From positions 744,001 to 808,000 of the forward strand of contig NZ_CP014136.1 in NCBI RefSeq assembly GCF_002291425.1: DNA of 64,000 nt, in the 5' to 3' direction. The position numbers and the translations under genes were made by a program. Numbering within the stretch: the stretch's first letter is position 1; each line of letters starts with the position of its first letter. A model generated the notes under the pieces. The model was given only the letters and a program-made list of their open reading frames with translations, was not told the DNA's origin and ran no database searches. Shown here piece after piece: positions 57,017 to 64,000 of the stretch. The DNA is from Gibbsiella quercinecans (GTDB taxonomy: Bacteria > Pseudomonadota > Gammaproteobacteria > Enterobacterales > Enterobacteriaceae).

Positions 57017-57712
57017 ATGCCGTTGTCACCACGCCCCAACACGGTGATTGAAACCCGCCATCTGTTCAAACGTTTCGGGCAGGTAACCGCGCTGGACGAC
57101 ATTAACCTGCATATCCAACGCGGGGAGTTTGTCGCCATCATGGGCGCTTCAGGATCGGGCAAAACCACGCTGATGAATATCCTCACCTGCCTGGATACCG
57201 CCACCAGCGGCCAGGTGTTCCTGGACGGCACCGATGCCGCCACGCTGGATGAAGAAGGCCGCCGCCGCTTCCGCGCCGAGAAAATCGGCCTGGTGTTCCA
57301 GCAGTTCCACCTGATCCCGTTTCTGAATGCGCTGGAGAATGTCATGCTGGCCCAGCACTACCACAGCGTCACCGATGAGGCGGCGGCCAAAGCCGTGCTG
57401 GCGCAGGTTGGCCTTGAACACCGGATGACTCACCTGCCCAGCCAACTTTCCGGGGGCGAGCAGCAACGGGTGTGCATTGCCCGCGCGCTGGTCAATGAGC
57501 CGCCGGTGATCTTCGCCGATGAGCCCACCGGCAACCTGGACGAAGAAAACGAACAGCGCGTGCTGGACGTGCTGAAGGCCCTGCACCGCCAGGGGCGCAC
57601 CATTGTAATGGTGACGCACAATCCGGCGTTGGGCGAATTTGCCGATCGCATTATCCGCCTGCAACACGGTAAATATCTTAGCGAGGAGGCGCCATCCCAT
57701 GCGTTGGCTTAA
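57017..57712 (+). CDS. ABC transporter ATP-binding protein (LolD/MacB-type)
   Basis: 231 residues. Walker A GASGSGKTTLMN, signature LSGGEQQRVCIARAL, Walker B VIFADEPTGNLDEE and switch VMVTHNPALGEF are all intact. LolD/FtsE-like group. It energises the two FtsX-type permeases of this iron operon. AAGGAGAG lies just before the start and its end overlaps the thioredoxin gene by 14 bases. Confidence 0.94.
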   Translation: MPLSPRPNTVIETRHLFKRFGQVTALDDINLHIQRGEFVAIMGASGSGKTTLMNILTCLDTATSGQVFLDGTDAATLDEEGRRRFRAEKIGLVFQQFHLIPFLNALENVMLAQHYHSVTDEAAAKAVLAQVGLEHRMTHLPSQLSGGEQQRVCIARALVNEPPVIFADEPTGNLDEENEQRVLDVLKALHRQGRTIVMVTHNPALGEFADRIIRLQHGKYLSEEAPSHALA

Positions 57713-58181
57713 TCTTTTTCTGCTTATCTTGCTGCTGGCCGGCTGTAAACAAGAGCAGTTGGCAATCGGTGAACCGGCGCCGGCGCTGGCGGCGTTCGAT
57801 CTGCAAGGCAAACCGACGGCGCTCAGCCAATGGCAGGGGCGGCCGATCTACCTGAACTTTTGGTCAGCCAGCTGCGGCGGCTGCCTGGCGGAAATGGAAA
57901 CGCTCAGCAAGCTCAGTGAACAATGGCAAGGTAAGGTGGTGGTGCTGGCCATTAACACCGATGCGGATGATTTGGACATCATGGCGCTGCTGCGCCAGCG
58001 GCGTATTCATTACCCGGTGATCCGCGATCAGCTTAACATCACCCAGGAGCGCTACCAGGTTATCGGCACCCCAACCTCCTTCCTGCTGGATGCCCAGGGG
58101 CGGGTGACCGCCCAGCATCAGGGCGCCCACAGCCCGCAGGAGCTGGCGGACATCTTTCGCCGTCTGGCGCAGGAAGGCTGA
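57699..58181 (+). CDS. TlpA/ResA-like thioredoxin-fold lipoprotein
   Basis: 160 residues. A lipobox LLLAGC puts the lipid Cys at residue 16. The active site Cys59-Gly-Gly-Cys62 is in YLNFWSASCGGCLAEM, and the cis-Pro is in VIGTPTSFLLD. It reduces or keeps thiols in the periplasm, perhaps for the DUF2318 Cys pairs or the cytochrome. ATG 57699 has GAGGAGG upstream. Corresponds to Cj1664/Cj1665 of Campylobacter. Confidence 0.9.
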   Translation: MRWLNLFLLILLLAGCKQEQLAIGEPAPALAAFDLQGKPTALSQWQGRPIYLNFWSASCGGCLAEMETLSKLSEQWQGKVVVLAINTDADDLDIMALLRQRRIHYPVIRDQLNITQERYQVIGTPTSFLLDAQGRVTAQHQGAHSPQELADIFRRLAQEG

Positions 58182-58183
58182 CC

Positions 58184-58576
58184 ATGAAAACATTGTTGTC
58201 GTCCCCCCACTCGCCGTTGCTCGCGGCAGGGCTTCTGCTTTGCGCCCTGTTGCCGGCGGCCCCCAGCGCGCGGGCTGACGTTGCGCGGGATTATCAACGC
58301 GACTGCGGCGGCTGCCATGGCCGCAAGGCGGATAAACCGGCCTTCAACCGCGCGCCGCCGCTGACGAGCCTTTCCCGGCAGGAAATCATCGCCGGCATGA
58401 CCCGGCTACGCGACGGCGGCGGCGTTGATGCCGCCAGCCGCGCTAAAGCCCGGCTCAGCGACGCGCAAATCAATGCCTTCGCCGATTACATCATTACACT
58501 ATCGCCCAACGTCACCGCGCCCGGCGGCCAACCGGCGGCGCCAGATGAACCCGGCAACGCCGGGCAAACGCCCTAA
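58184..58576 (+). CDS. Class I c-type cytochrome
   Basis: 130 residues. Signal peptide to about residue 31 (ALLPAAPSARA), heme-binding C41-GG-C44-H45, and Met72 in IAGMTRLRDGG as likely sixth ligand. The C-terminal tail is Pro/Gly/Ala-rich. Two bases after the thioredoxin gene, so it is the last gene of the iron operon. It suggests that iron oxidation state is handled in the periplasm during uptake. Needs c-type heme maturation (Ccm), not visible here. Confidence 0.9.
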   Translation: MKTLLSSPHSPLLAAGLLLCALLPAAPSARADVARDYQRDCGGCHGRKADKPAFNRAPPLTSLSRQEIIAGMTRLRDGGGVDAASRAKARLSDAQINAFADYIITLSPNVTAPGGQPAAPDEPGNAGQTP

Positions 58577-58580
58577 AAGC

Positions 58581-58615
58581 AAAAAGCCCGCCGGCGTTTT
58601 GCCTACGGGCTTTTT
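58581..58615. terminator. Intrinsic terminator of the iron operon
   Basis: AAAGCCCG / CGGGCTTT stem with a 15-base loop, five A before and five T after. Sits between the cytochrome gene and convergent yeeX and can serve both. Confidence 0.85.
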
Positions 58616-58647
58616 CAGTGCGGTCTATCCAAAGACGCCAGTGAGGG

Positions 58648-59004
<357 letters not shown>

Positions 59005-59128
59005 TTACGGCCACGATGCCACCAAGATACAGGTTAGTGGCCGCCAGACACAACCGGTCATTTCCCTATCTTACCTGCTTTAGGCTCCCTGACCAAAACC
59101 CGAAGCACCCGCTTCATGATCTCACCCC

Positions 59129-60232
59129 CTAATTTCGCAGCGGAGTGGTACAAAGCTTGAGCAAATCGCCCAGCTCTTCCAGCTGTTTCGCCAGTTCCAT
59201 GCTCAGCCAAACGTAGCCGTAGATAGGTGCCTCGTTGTGCGGGCTGGTGCTTGCCTGCTGCATCAGCGCCTTCAGTTCGCTGGAGATTTCGCTCAGTTCG
59301 CCGGCCACTTCACGCTCTTCATCTTCCTGCACCCCGTTACGCATAATGTCGGCCAGAGATTCCAGCGAGCGCAGCGTCAGCAACTGCGCGCTGCGCAAGG
59401 TTTTGGCATTCAGCATGATGAAGTGCGTCTCACGCGAGGCCCAGTAGGCATCCGCCAGCAATTCCAGCGTGCACACCAGATTGCGGCTTAGGGTTTGCAC
59501 TGCCTCAAGCACCGGTTTGGGAATATGGGTTTCATTGCTGCTGGGGGTGATCATCGTGCGCAACTTGACCACCTTGGTGAGCAGTTTCTTCAGCCGCAGC
59601 TCAAGACGGGGGCGCTCAATGATGTTCAGCGACAGGTAAGCGCCGTAGATTTTACCCACTTCGTCCAGGCAATCCGCCATGTGCATACGCCAAAGTATGT
59701 AGGCGCGCTGCGGATAGATGCTGGTAAACAACAGCGCCAATAGCGAGCCGATGATCACATCGCCGCTGCGCCACAGCGCGGTATACATATCCCCCGGGCT
59801 GGCACCGCACACCACCGCCAGCGTGATGCCGATCAGCAGCGCCATATAAGGCCGTTTGCCCAACGTCAGGTAGCCGCAGACAAACATCACCACACCGCAC
59901 CACAGCAGCATAATCGGTAAGGAGAACAGCTCCAGATAGAGCGCGATCAAGCCGGAAACCGCGCCAAACACCGTGCCCGCAATACGCTGCAGCGCGCGCT
60001 GCAACACGTTGCCCCAAAACGACAATGGCCCCATCACCACCACCAGCGTAATCAGCGGCCAGGAACCCTCGGGCACGTCCAACAGGCGGACGAGCAAAAA
60101 GGTCAGGATGAATGCCAGCGAGATACGTAACCCATGCACAATGCGATGGTTACGATAAATCAGTAATTCGAAGGGGGAAATTTTCCTGTCCAGACGCACA
60201 ACGAAACCCACTTGCCAAAACAAAGAGCGCAT
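59129..60232 (-). CDS. yeeA: FUSC-family inner membrane protein YeeA
   Basis: 367 residues with a hydrophobic N-terminal half (about five or six spans) and a cytosolic helical C-terminal half, as in the aromatic-acid exporter/FUSC family. Close to E. coli YeeA: FELLIYRNHRIVHGLRISLAF, WPLITLVVVMGPLSFWGNVL, ALWRSGDVIIGSLLALLFT, APIYGYVWLSMELAKQLE. No good ribosome site before ATG 60232; an internal GTG (before RLDRKISPFE) would match the E. coli N-terminus. Transport substrate unknown. Confidence 0.92.
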   Translation of the reverse strand: MRSLFWQVGFVVRLDRKISPFELLIYRNHRIVHGLRISLAFILTFLLVRLLDVPEGSWPLITLVVVMGPLSFWGNVLQRALQRIAGTVFGAVSGLIALYLELFSLPIMLLWCGVVMFVCGYLTLGKRPYMALLIGITLAVVCGASPGDMYTALWRSGDVIIGSLLALLFTSIYPQRAYILWRMHMADCLDEVGKIYGAYLSLNIIERPRLELRLKKLLTKVVKLRTMITPSSNETHIPKPVLEAVQTLSRNLVCTLELLADAYWASRETHFIMLNAKTLRSAQLLTLRSLESLADIMRNGVQEDEEREVAGELSEISSELKALMQQASTSPHNEAPIYGYVWLSMELAKQLEELGDLLKLCTTPLRN

Positions 60233-60318
60233 AGTTTAGCGGAGGAATCACTCCAGGGTATATCAGTTCTGTGTTGGCAGATATTTCCCCTCCGCCAATA
60301 TCACCGAGGGTAACGACG

Positions 60319-61086
60319 TTAACCGGTGTATTTTTCCACCAGCGCCCGCAGGATGGCAGCGGTTTCCGCGTCCATCACGCCGCCATAGTGCTGTGGGCGG
60401 AAATGGAGCTGGAAAGCGCGCACTAAACGGCGGTAACCGTCTTCGCTCTGCGCGCCGGCAATGTCGTAGCCGTATTGGGCAAAAGAGGCCAATAGCGCTT
60501 GCCGATCCGGCAGGCCGCTGCGGCAATAGTCCTGCTGATAGTGCCGCTGAGTGGCCCGATCGTACCAGGCGCCAATCCCCGCCTGGTAAAGCTGGTGCCA
60601 GGGGAACTGCGGGCCGGGATCGCTTTTGCGCCCTGGCGCGATATCCGAGTGCGCGAGCACATTGGCCGGGGTAATATCGGGGTAGCGCGGCAGAATGTTT
60701 TGCACCAGTTGGATCACTGCCGCAATCTGCTCTGGGTTAAACGGGGGAAAAGTGGCCTCTTCACCGTCGCCGCTGGCCAGATTGACGATCTCAATACCGA
60801 TGGCGCTATCGTTGATATTGGTGCGATCGCCCCAGCGGCTGGCGCCGGCGTGCCAGGCGCGATCGTTTTCATCCACCAGGTTGAAAATACGCAGATCGGT
60901 AAAACCGGCCTGCCGATAGCGGGGATCGGCCGGATCCGGCACCAGATAATGCGCGCTGACCGCATCGCCGGTCAAAGACTGTACCGAGTCGGCAAAGTTC
61001 TGCGCAGTATAGTGCAGCACCAGGAAACGAACGCGGCGATTGAAACTGGCTACCGCCCGGTAGCTGTGGTAATCGATACTGAACAT
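60319..61086 (-). CDS. N-acetylmuramoyl-L-alanine amidase of AmiD type, no signal sequence
   Basis: 255 residues. Amidase_2 domain (VRFLVLHYTAQNF; AVSAHYLVP; WHAGASRWGDRTNINDSAIG; NVLAHSDIAPGRKSDPGPQF, with zinc His residues and Asp) plus a C-terminal peptidoglycan-binding helix bundle (LLASFAQYGYDIAGAQSEDG; RLVRAFQLHFRPQHYGG). It resembles E. coli AmiD but starts directly at MFSIDYHSYRAV with AGAGGG upstream and lacks the lipoprotein signal. It may act in the cytosol like AmpD or use another exit. Divergent from the regulator at 61183. Confidence 0.9.
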   Translation of the reverse strand: MFSIDYHSYRAVASFNRRVRFLVLHYTAQNFADSVQSLTGDAVSAHYLVPDPADPRYRQAGFTDLRIFNLVDENDRAWHAGASRWGDRTNINDSAIGIEIVNLASGDGEEATFPPFNPEQIAAVIQLVQNILPRYPDITPANVLAHSDIAPGRKSDPGPQFPWHQLYQAGIGAWYDRATQRHYQQDYCRSGLPDRQALLASFAQYGYDIAGAQSEDGYRRLVRAFQLHFRPQHYGGVMDAETAAILRALVEKYTG

Positions 61087-61182
61087 TAATGCCCTCTTTT
61101 CGCTGGCAATACCGGCCCGGCGGCCTGGCTTTTTCGCCACGGTGGGATTTATCTTTTGGCTAAAGAGTGAGAGTATCGCGCA

Positions 61183-61929
61183 ATGGAAACGAAAGAAATA
61201 CGCCGCAATAACCTGCGCGATCTGATGGGGCATTATGCGCGCCAGGGCATTAGCCAGAATACATTCGCCATCCGGGTGGGCTCTTCCGCACCGACGCTCA
61301 GCCAAATCATCGGTGAAAAATTCTCCCGTAACCTGGGCGATAACCTGGCCCGGCGCATTGAGGCCAGCCTGGATCTGCCCAAAGGTTGGCTGGACGTTTT
61401 CCATGAAAAGCGCCTGGCGCACCCGTTCGACAACGCGGCAACGGAATCCGATTTTCAGCTGGCGCGGCTAAAGCCCGCCGTGTGGGAAGACACGCCGCAG
61501 GACAAAGAAGAGTTTGTGGAAATATCACTGCTGGATATTGATTTTTCAGCCGGTGATGGCTGTTACGAGTTGATCGACCGCGAGGAGTTTTCGCTGATCT
61601 TCCGCCGTTACTATCTGCACAAAATGGGGGTGGCGGTGAATGCCGCGCGCATTATCCGCATCTGCGGCTCCAGCATGGAGCCACGCCTGCAGGATGGCGA
61701 TGTGGTCGGCATCAATACTGCCGATACCCGCATCCGCGACGGCAAAACCTACGCCATTCGCCACGGCAGCCTGCTGCGCGTTAAAATGCTGCTTGAACAA
61801 CCGGACGGCGGGGTGCTGATCCGCTCGCTCAATCAGGCGGAATACCCGGATGAATACCTAAGCTATGCGCAACGCAGAGATCAGCTGGTGGTGCTCGGCC
61901 GGGTTTTCTGGTCGTCGTCGTCCTGGTGA
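61183..61929 (+). CDS. XRE/S24-type (CI/LexA-like) transcriptional regulator
   Basis: 248 residues. A helix-turn-helix domain (SQNTFAIRVGSSAPTLSQII) and a C-terminal peptidase S24-like domain: ICGSSMEPRLQDGDVVGINT with the nucleophile Ser and LLRVKMLLEQ with the partner Lys. A cleavage site of the AG or CG type between the domains is not obvious. Phage-repressor-like, but no phage genes surround it. The divergent amidase gene 96 bases away is the likely target, perhaps tying murein turnover to stress. Confidence 0.88.
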   Translation: METKEIRRNNLRDLMGHYARQGISQNTFAIRVGSSAPTLSQIIGEKFSRNLGDNLARRIEASLDLPKGWLDVFHEKRLAHPFDNAATESDFQLARLKPAVWEDTPQDKEEFVEISLLDIDFSAGDGCYELIDREEFSLIFRRYYLHKMGVAVNAARIIRICGSSMEPRLQDGDVVGINTADTRIRDGKTYAIRHGSLLRVKMLLEQPDGGVLIRSLNQAEYPDEYLSYAQRRDQLVVLGRVFWSSSSW

Positions 61930-62378
61930 ATCCCCTGGGGGTTCACACCTAAATAACGCATTCGTTTAAAGAGAATAGATAAGTTTACATCACCCCTTGT
62001 CAGTTGCCTTATACTTTTTTCTTCACAACAATGACTGCAGGAAATAACACAGCAAACCCTCTCCCCTCGCCAGCATAAATAAAAAGGTAAAAAATCTGTA
62101 ATGGCGGATAATAAGGAAATATAGATAAGTCACGGTAAAATATTAATTTAACCATTAAGAAGAAAAACTATGATTATCCCGCTCACCCGTGAATTGACGT
62201 ATCTTTAAAGAAAAACAAATAACCTCAGATAAAATTATATTAGATTACATTGATGAATGATAAGTAACAAAATGATAGACATTGATTATGCATTTCCCGC
62301 TGATGTTTAGTTCGCATTGAGGTTTCCTGTGTTTTAATCAACAGGAAATTTAAATCATCTCTCGCCAAGGAGCCGCTA
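61930..62378. other. AT-rich gene-free region before the small-protein genes
   Basis: 449 bases, much lower in GC than its flanks, with likely promoters near the 62379 gene. A 12-codon open frame at about 62170-62208 after AAGAAG is too short to call. I see no repeat or RNA gene. Confidence 0.5.
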
Positions 62379-62576
62379 ATGAGCTACAACAGCAGGGTTT
62401 GGTGGTGTATGTTAGCCTTGTGTACCTTGTTTTGGTTAACAGTGTTTGCCAGCCTATTTATGCTTCAGCAACATATTTTTGAAACCACGCACCACTACCA
62501 ACATAAGAGCATAACAACAACGCATTCAATGAACGATTATGAGGCGGCATCCTTGTTTGCCCATCATTCTGGCTAA
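62379..62576 (+). CDS. Small single-span membrane protein
   Basis: 65 residues with one strong hydrophobic span (WWCMLALCTLFWLTVFASLF) and a His/Thr-rich tail. ATG 62379 has AAGGAG six bases upstream. Its span shares the pattern FWLT-V/I-x-x-SL-x-F with the 31-residue protein encoded at 62639, so the two may be paralogues. No function known to me; YmiA- or YoeI-like small stress membrane proteins are the nearest analogy. Confidence 0.65.
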   Translation: MSYNSRVWWCMLALCTLFWLTVFASLFMLQQHIFETTHHYQHKSITTTHSMNDYEAASLFAHHSG

Positions 62577-62638
62577 CAACAGCCAGCAATAGTGAGGTAA
62601 TGCTACGCTATGGCGCCTTTCGGTTATAAGGAAATAAC

Positions 62639-62734
62639 ATGAACATGAAAGTGTGGTTAGGCATACTCATTATTTGCTCATCGTTTTGGTTGACAATCAT
62701 CAGCAGTTTGCTCTTCATCTGCGATATATTTTGA
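62639..62734 (+). CDS. 31-residue single-span membrane peptide
   Basis: Reads MNMKVWLGILIICSSFWLTI and onward to SSLLFICDIF. One membrane span makes up nearly the whole peptide. AAGGA six bases before ATG 62639 supports translation. It repeats the FWLT core of the 65-residue gene 63 bases upstream. Similar tiny hydrophobic proteins in enterobacteria are stress-induced or regulate membrane complexes; nothing more can be said. Confidence 0.55.
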   Translation: MNMKVWLGILIICSSFWLTIISSLLFICDIF

Positions 62735-62818
62735 CCATTAACGAGGTGCCAATCGTCAAATTGCAACGTTCAGCGTTAACAATGGAAGATTCCCTTTAGC
62801 CAACGGGAGGTGAATATC

Positions 62819-63022
62819 ATGGATAAAGACACAGTTCGCTCGTCACAGGCCGAAGATGAAAGAGTAGCGGCTGATTTGCTCGCGCTGACAGTGACCTATC
62901 ACGAACGTTATGGTCACGAATCCAACCTGAAAACCGCCGAGAAACAGGTTCCAGCGCATTTGCGCAGTTACTTTCACCAGCAGCTCAAGAAATACCGCAC
63001 TACACCATCGCTGGAAGGCTAA
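62819..63022 (+). CDS. Small hypothetical protein
   Basis: 67 residues, soluble and charged (MDKDTVRSSQAEDERVAADL; VPAHLRSYFHQQLKKY). GGGAGG nine bases before ATG 62819. Not recognised. It sits between the membrane peptides and sbcB, 104 bases before the latter, and may be co-transcribed with either. Helical throughout by composition. Confidence 0.6.
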   Translation: MDKDTVRSSQAEDERVAADLLALTVTYHERYGHESNLKTAEKQVPAHLRSYFHQQLKKYRTTPSLEG

Positions 63023-63126
63023 CGTTTCTCTGGGCTGGTGCGCATTGCCGCCAAGCTTTACTTGGCATCAGGCATGGCGAGGTTACAATAGGCGCATATG
63101 CATTCCGCCACTGAAGAGATAACACG

Positions 63127-64000
63127 TTGAGTAGCAAGGCACCGGCCACATTCTACATTCACGATTACGAAACCTTCGGCAAGAGCCCGGCGCTGGATCG
63201 CCCGGCCCAGTTTGCCGGCGTACGTACCGATATGGACTTCAACATCATTGAAGATCCGCTGGTCATTTACTGCGCGCCGTCGGACGACTACCTGCCCGAG
63301 CCGGAAGCCGTGATGATCACCGGCATCACGCCGCAGGAAGCCTTGGCGAAGGGCCTGAACGAAGCGGAGTTCGCACGGCAGATCCACGCCGCCTTCAGCC
63401 AGCCCAACACCTGTGTTTTGGGCTATAACAACGTCCGTTTCGATGATGAAGTCAGCCGCAACATCTTCTACCGTAATTTCTATGATCCCTATGCCTACAG
63501 TTGGCAGAACGGCAATTCACGCTGGGATCTGCTTGATGTGATGCGTGCCTGCTATGCGCTGCGCCCAGACGGCATTATCTGGCCGGAAAATGAAGACGGC
63601 TTCCCCAGCTTCCGGCTGGAACACCTGACGCAGGCCAACGGGGTTGAACACGAACATGCGCACGATGCCATGTCCGATGTGTACGCCACCATCGCCATGG
63701 CAAAATTGGTCAAGCAAGCGCAGCCGCGGCTGTTTGATTACCTGCTGCAGCATCGCAGCAAACATAAGCTGAACACGCTGATCGATATTGTGGAGATGGC
63801 GCCGCTGGTGCACGTTTCCGGCATGTTTGGCGCCGCACGCGGCAACACCAGCTGGGTGGCCCCGCTGGCCTGGCACCCGGAAAACAAAAACGCCGTGATC
63901 ATGTGCGATTTAGCCGGCGACATCACCCCACTGCTGAAGCTGGACGCCGATCAACTGCGTGAGCGGCTCTACACCCGGCGCGATCGCTTGGAAGACGGCC
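63127..64000 (+). CDS. sbcB: Exodeoxyribonuclease I, 3' end outside window
   Basis: The 291 visible residues align with E. coli SbcB. The DEDDh exonuclease motifs are ExoI TFYIHDYETFGKSPALDRPA, ExoII LGYNNVRFDDEVSRNIFYRN and ExoIII AHDAMSDVYATIAMAKLV. It degrades single-stranded DNA 3' to 5' in repair and recombination. The start is TTG 63127: no in-frame ATG or GTG occurs before the upstream stop TGA at 63112. The E. coli neighbours sbmC and dacD are not present to its left. Confidence 0.95.
   Translation, partial: MSSKAPATFYIHDYETFGKSPALDRPAQFAGVRTDMDFNIIEDPLVIYCAPSDDYLPEPEAVMITGITPQEALAKGLNEAEFARQIHAAFSQPNTCVLGYNNVRFDDEVSRNIFYRNFYDPYAYSWQNGNSRWDLLDVMRACYALRPDGIIWPENEDGFPSFRLEHLTQANGVEHEHAHDAMSDVYATIAMAKLVKQAQPRLFDYLLQHRSKHKLNTLIDIVEMAPLVHVSGMFGAARGNTSWVAPLAWHPENKNAVIMCDLAGDITPLLKLDADQLRERLYTRRDRLEDG

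Noticed and set aside
61183-61929. Prophage remnant signalled by the S24-type regulator
   Set aside because: No integrase, structural or att-like sequences nearby; flanks are ordinary chromosomal genes.
62170-62208. Twelve-codon leader peptide
   Set aside because: Has AAGAAG ahead of an ATG but no attenuator or regulated gene pattern follows; chance frame in AT-rich sequence.

Overview
The window is a gene-dense, GC-rich enterobacterial chromosome segment. The right end carries yeeX, yeeA and the start of sbcB, an E. coli-like neighbourhood. The hcxA, patA and hmuS proteins are close to their E. coli counterparts, while the accessory load (extra catabolic islands, a FetMP-type iron operon) is larger than in E. 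coli. Serratia or a close relative fits best; this is a judgement from gene content and protein resemblance, not a database match.

Layout, left to right. 1-11.8 kb: a catabolic island with an aldehyde dehydrogenase (cut by the window edge), a GMC alcohol dehydrogenase, ETF beta and alpha, ETF-quinone oxidoreductase, a sugar-isomerase-like TIM barrel, an acyl-CoA dehydrogenase, a DUF993 protein and a GPH-type sugar/cation symporter. Near-identical palindromes (TAACTA-NN-TAGTTA and relatives) precede four of its transcription units and suggest one regulon. A MITE-like repeat sits at 6.4-6.7 kb. 11.9-14.8 kb: a YdcR-like MocR/GntR regulator divergent from a second-copy-type serine hydroxymethyltransferase. 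14.8-18.6 kb: LysR regulator, DUF554 membrane protein, and a UbiX/UbiD prenylated-flavin decarboxylase pair. 18.8-21.8 kb: an iron-linked set (PadR/YqjI-like regulator, siderophore-interacting ferric reductase, atypical SDR, HbpS-like protein) with a possible Fur box and a decayed gene tail. 21.8-24.9 kb: aspartoacylase-family hydrolase, amino-acid binding protein, PAS-GGDEF cyclase.

25.5-29.1 kb: heme use (HmuS and a TonB-dependent heme receptor behind a Fur-like box). 29.6-32.6 kb: a putrescine module (PuuP-like permease and PatA), each gene behind a good sigma-54 promoter. 33-35.3 kb: an AT-rich islet with three regulator genes (LuxR type and two winged-helix, one membrane-anchored) and a 640-base A-rich, G-poor spacer. 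35.4-40.9 kb: aldehyde dehydrogenase/IclR pair, nitrilase, LysR, HcxA. 41.2-43.6 kb: an orphan sugar-type binding protein with an LVIVD-repeat propeller protein.

43.6-50.4 kb: an organosulfonate island: Asp/Glu-racemase family protein translationally coupled to a CuyA-like L-cysteate sulfo-lyase, a TauABC/SsuABC-type transporter, a TauD-like dioxygenase and a ComC/sulfolactate-type dehydrogenase. Together these could import C3 sulfonates and release sulfite. 50.6-58.6 kb: a complete Fur-controlled iron uptake operon of FTR1 permease, P19 protein, DUF2318 protein, two FtsX/MacB-like permeases, ATPase, thioredoxin lipoprotein and cytochrome c. 58.6-64 kb: yeeX, yeeA, a cytosolic-looking AmiD-type amidase divergent from an S24-type repressor-like regulator, three tiny genes (two of them related single-span membrane peptides) and sbcB, cut by the window end.
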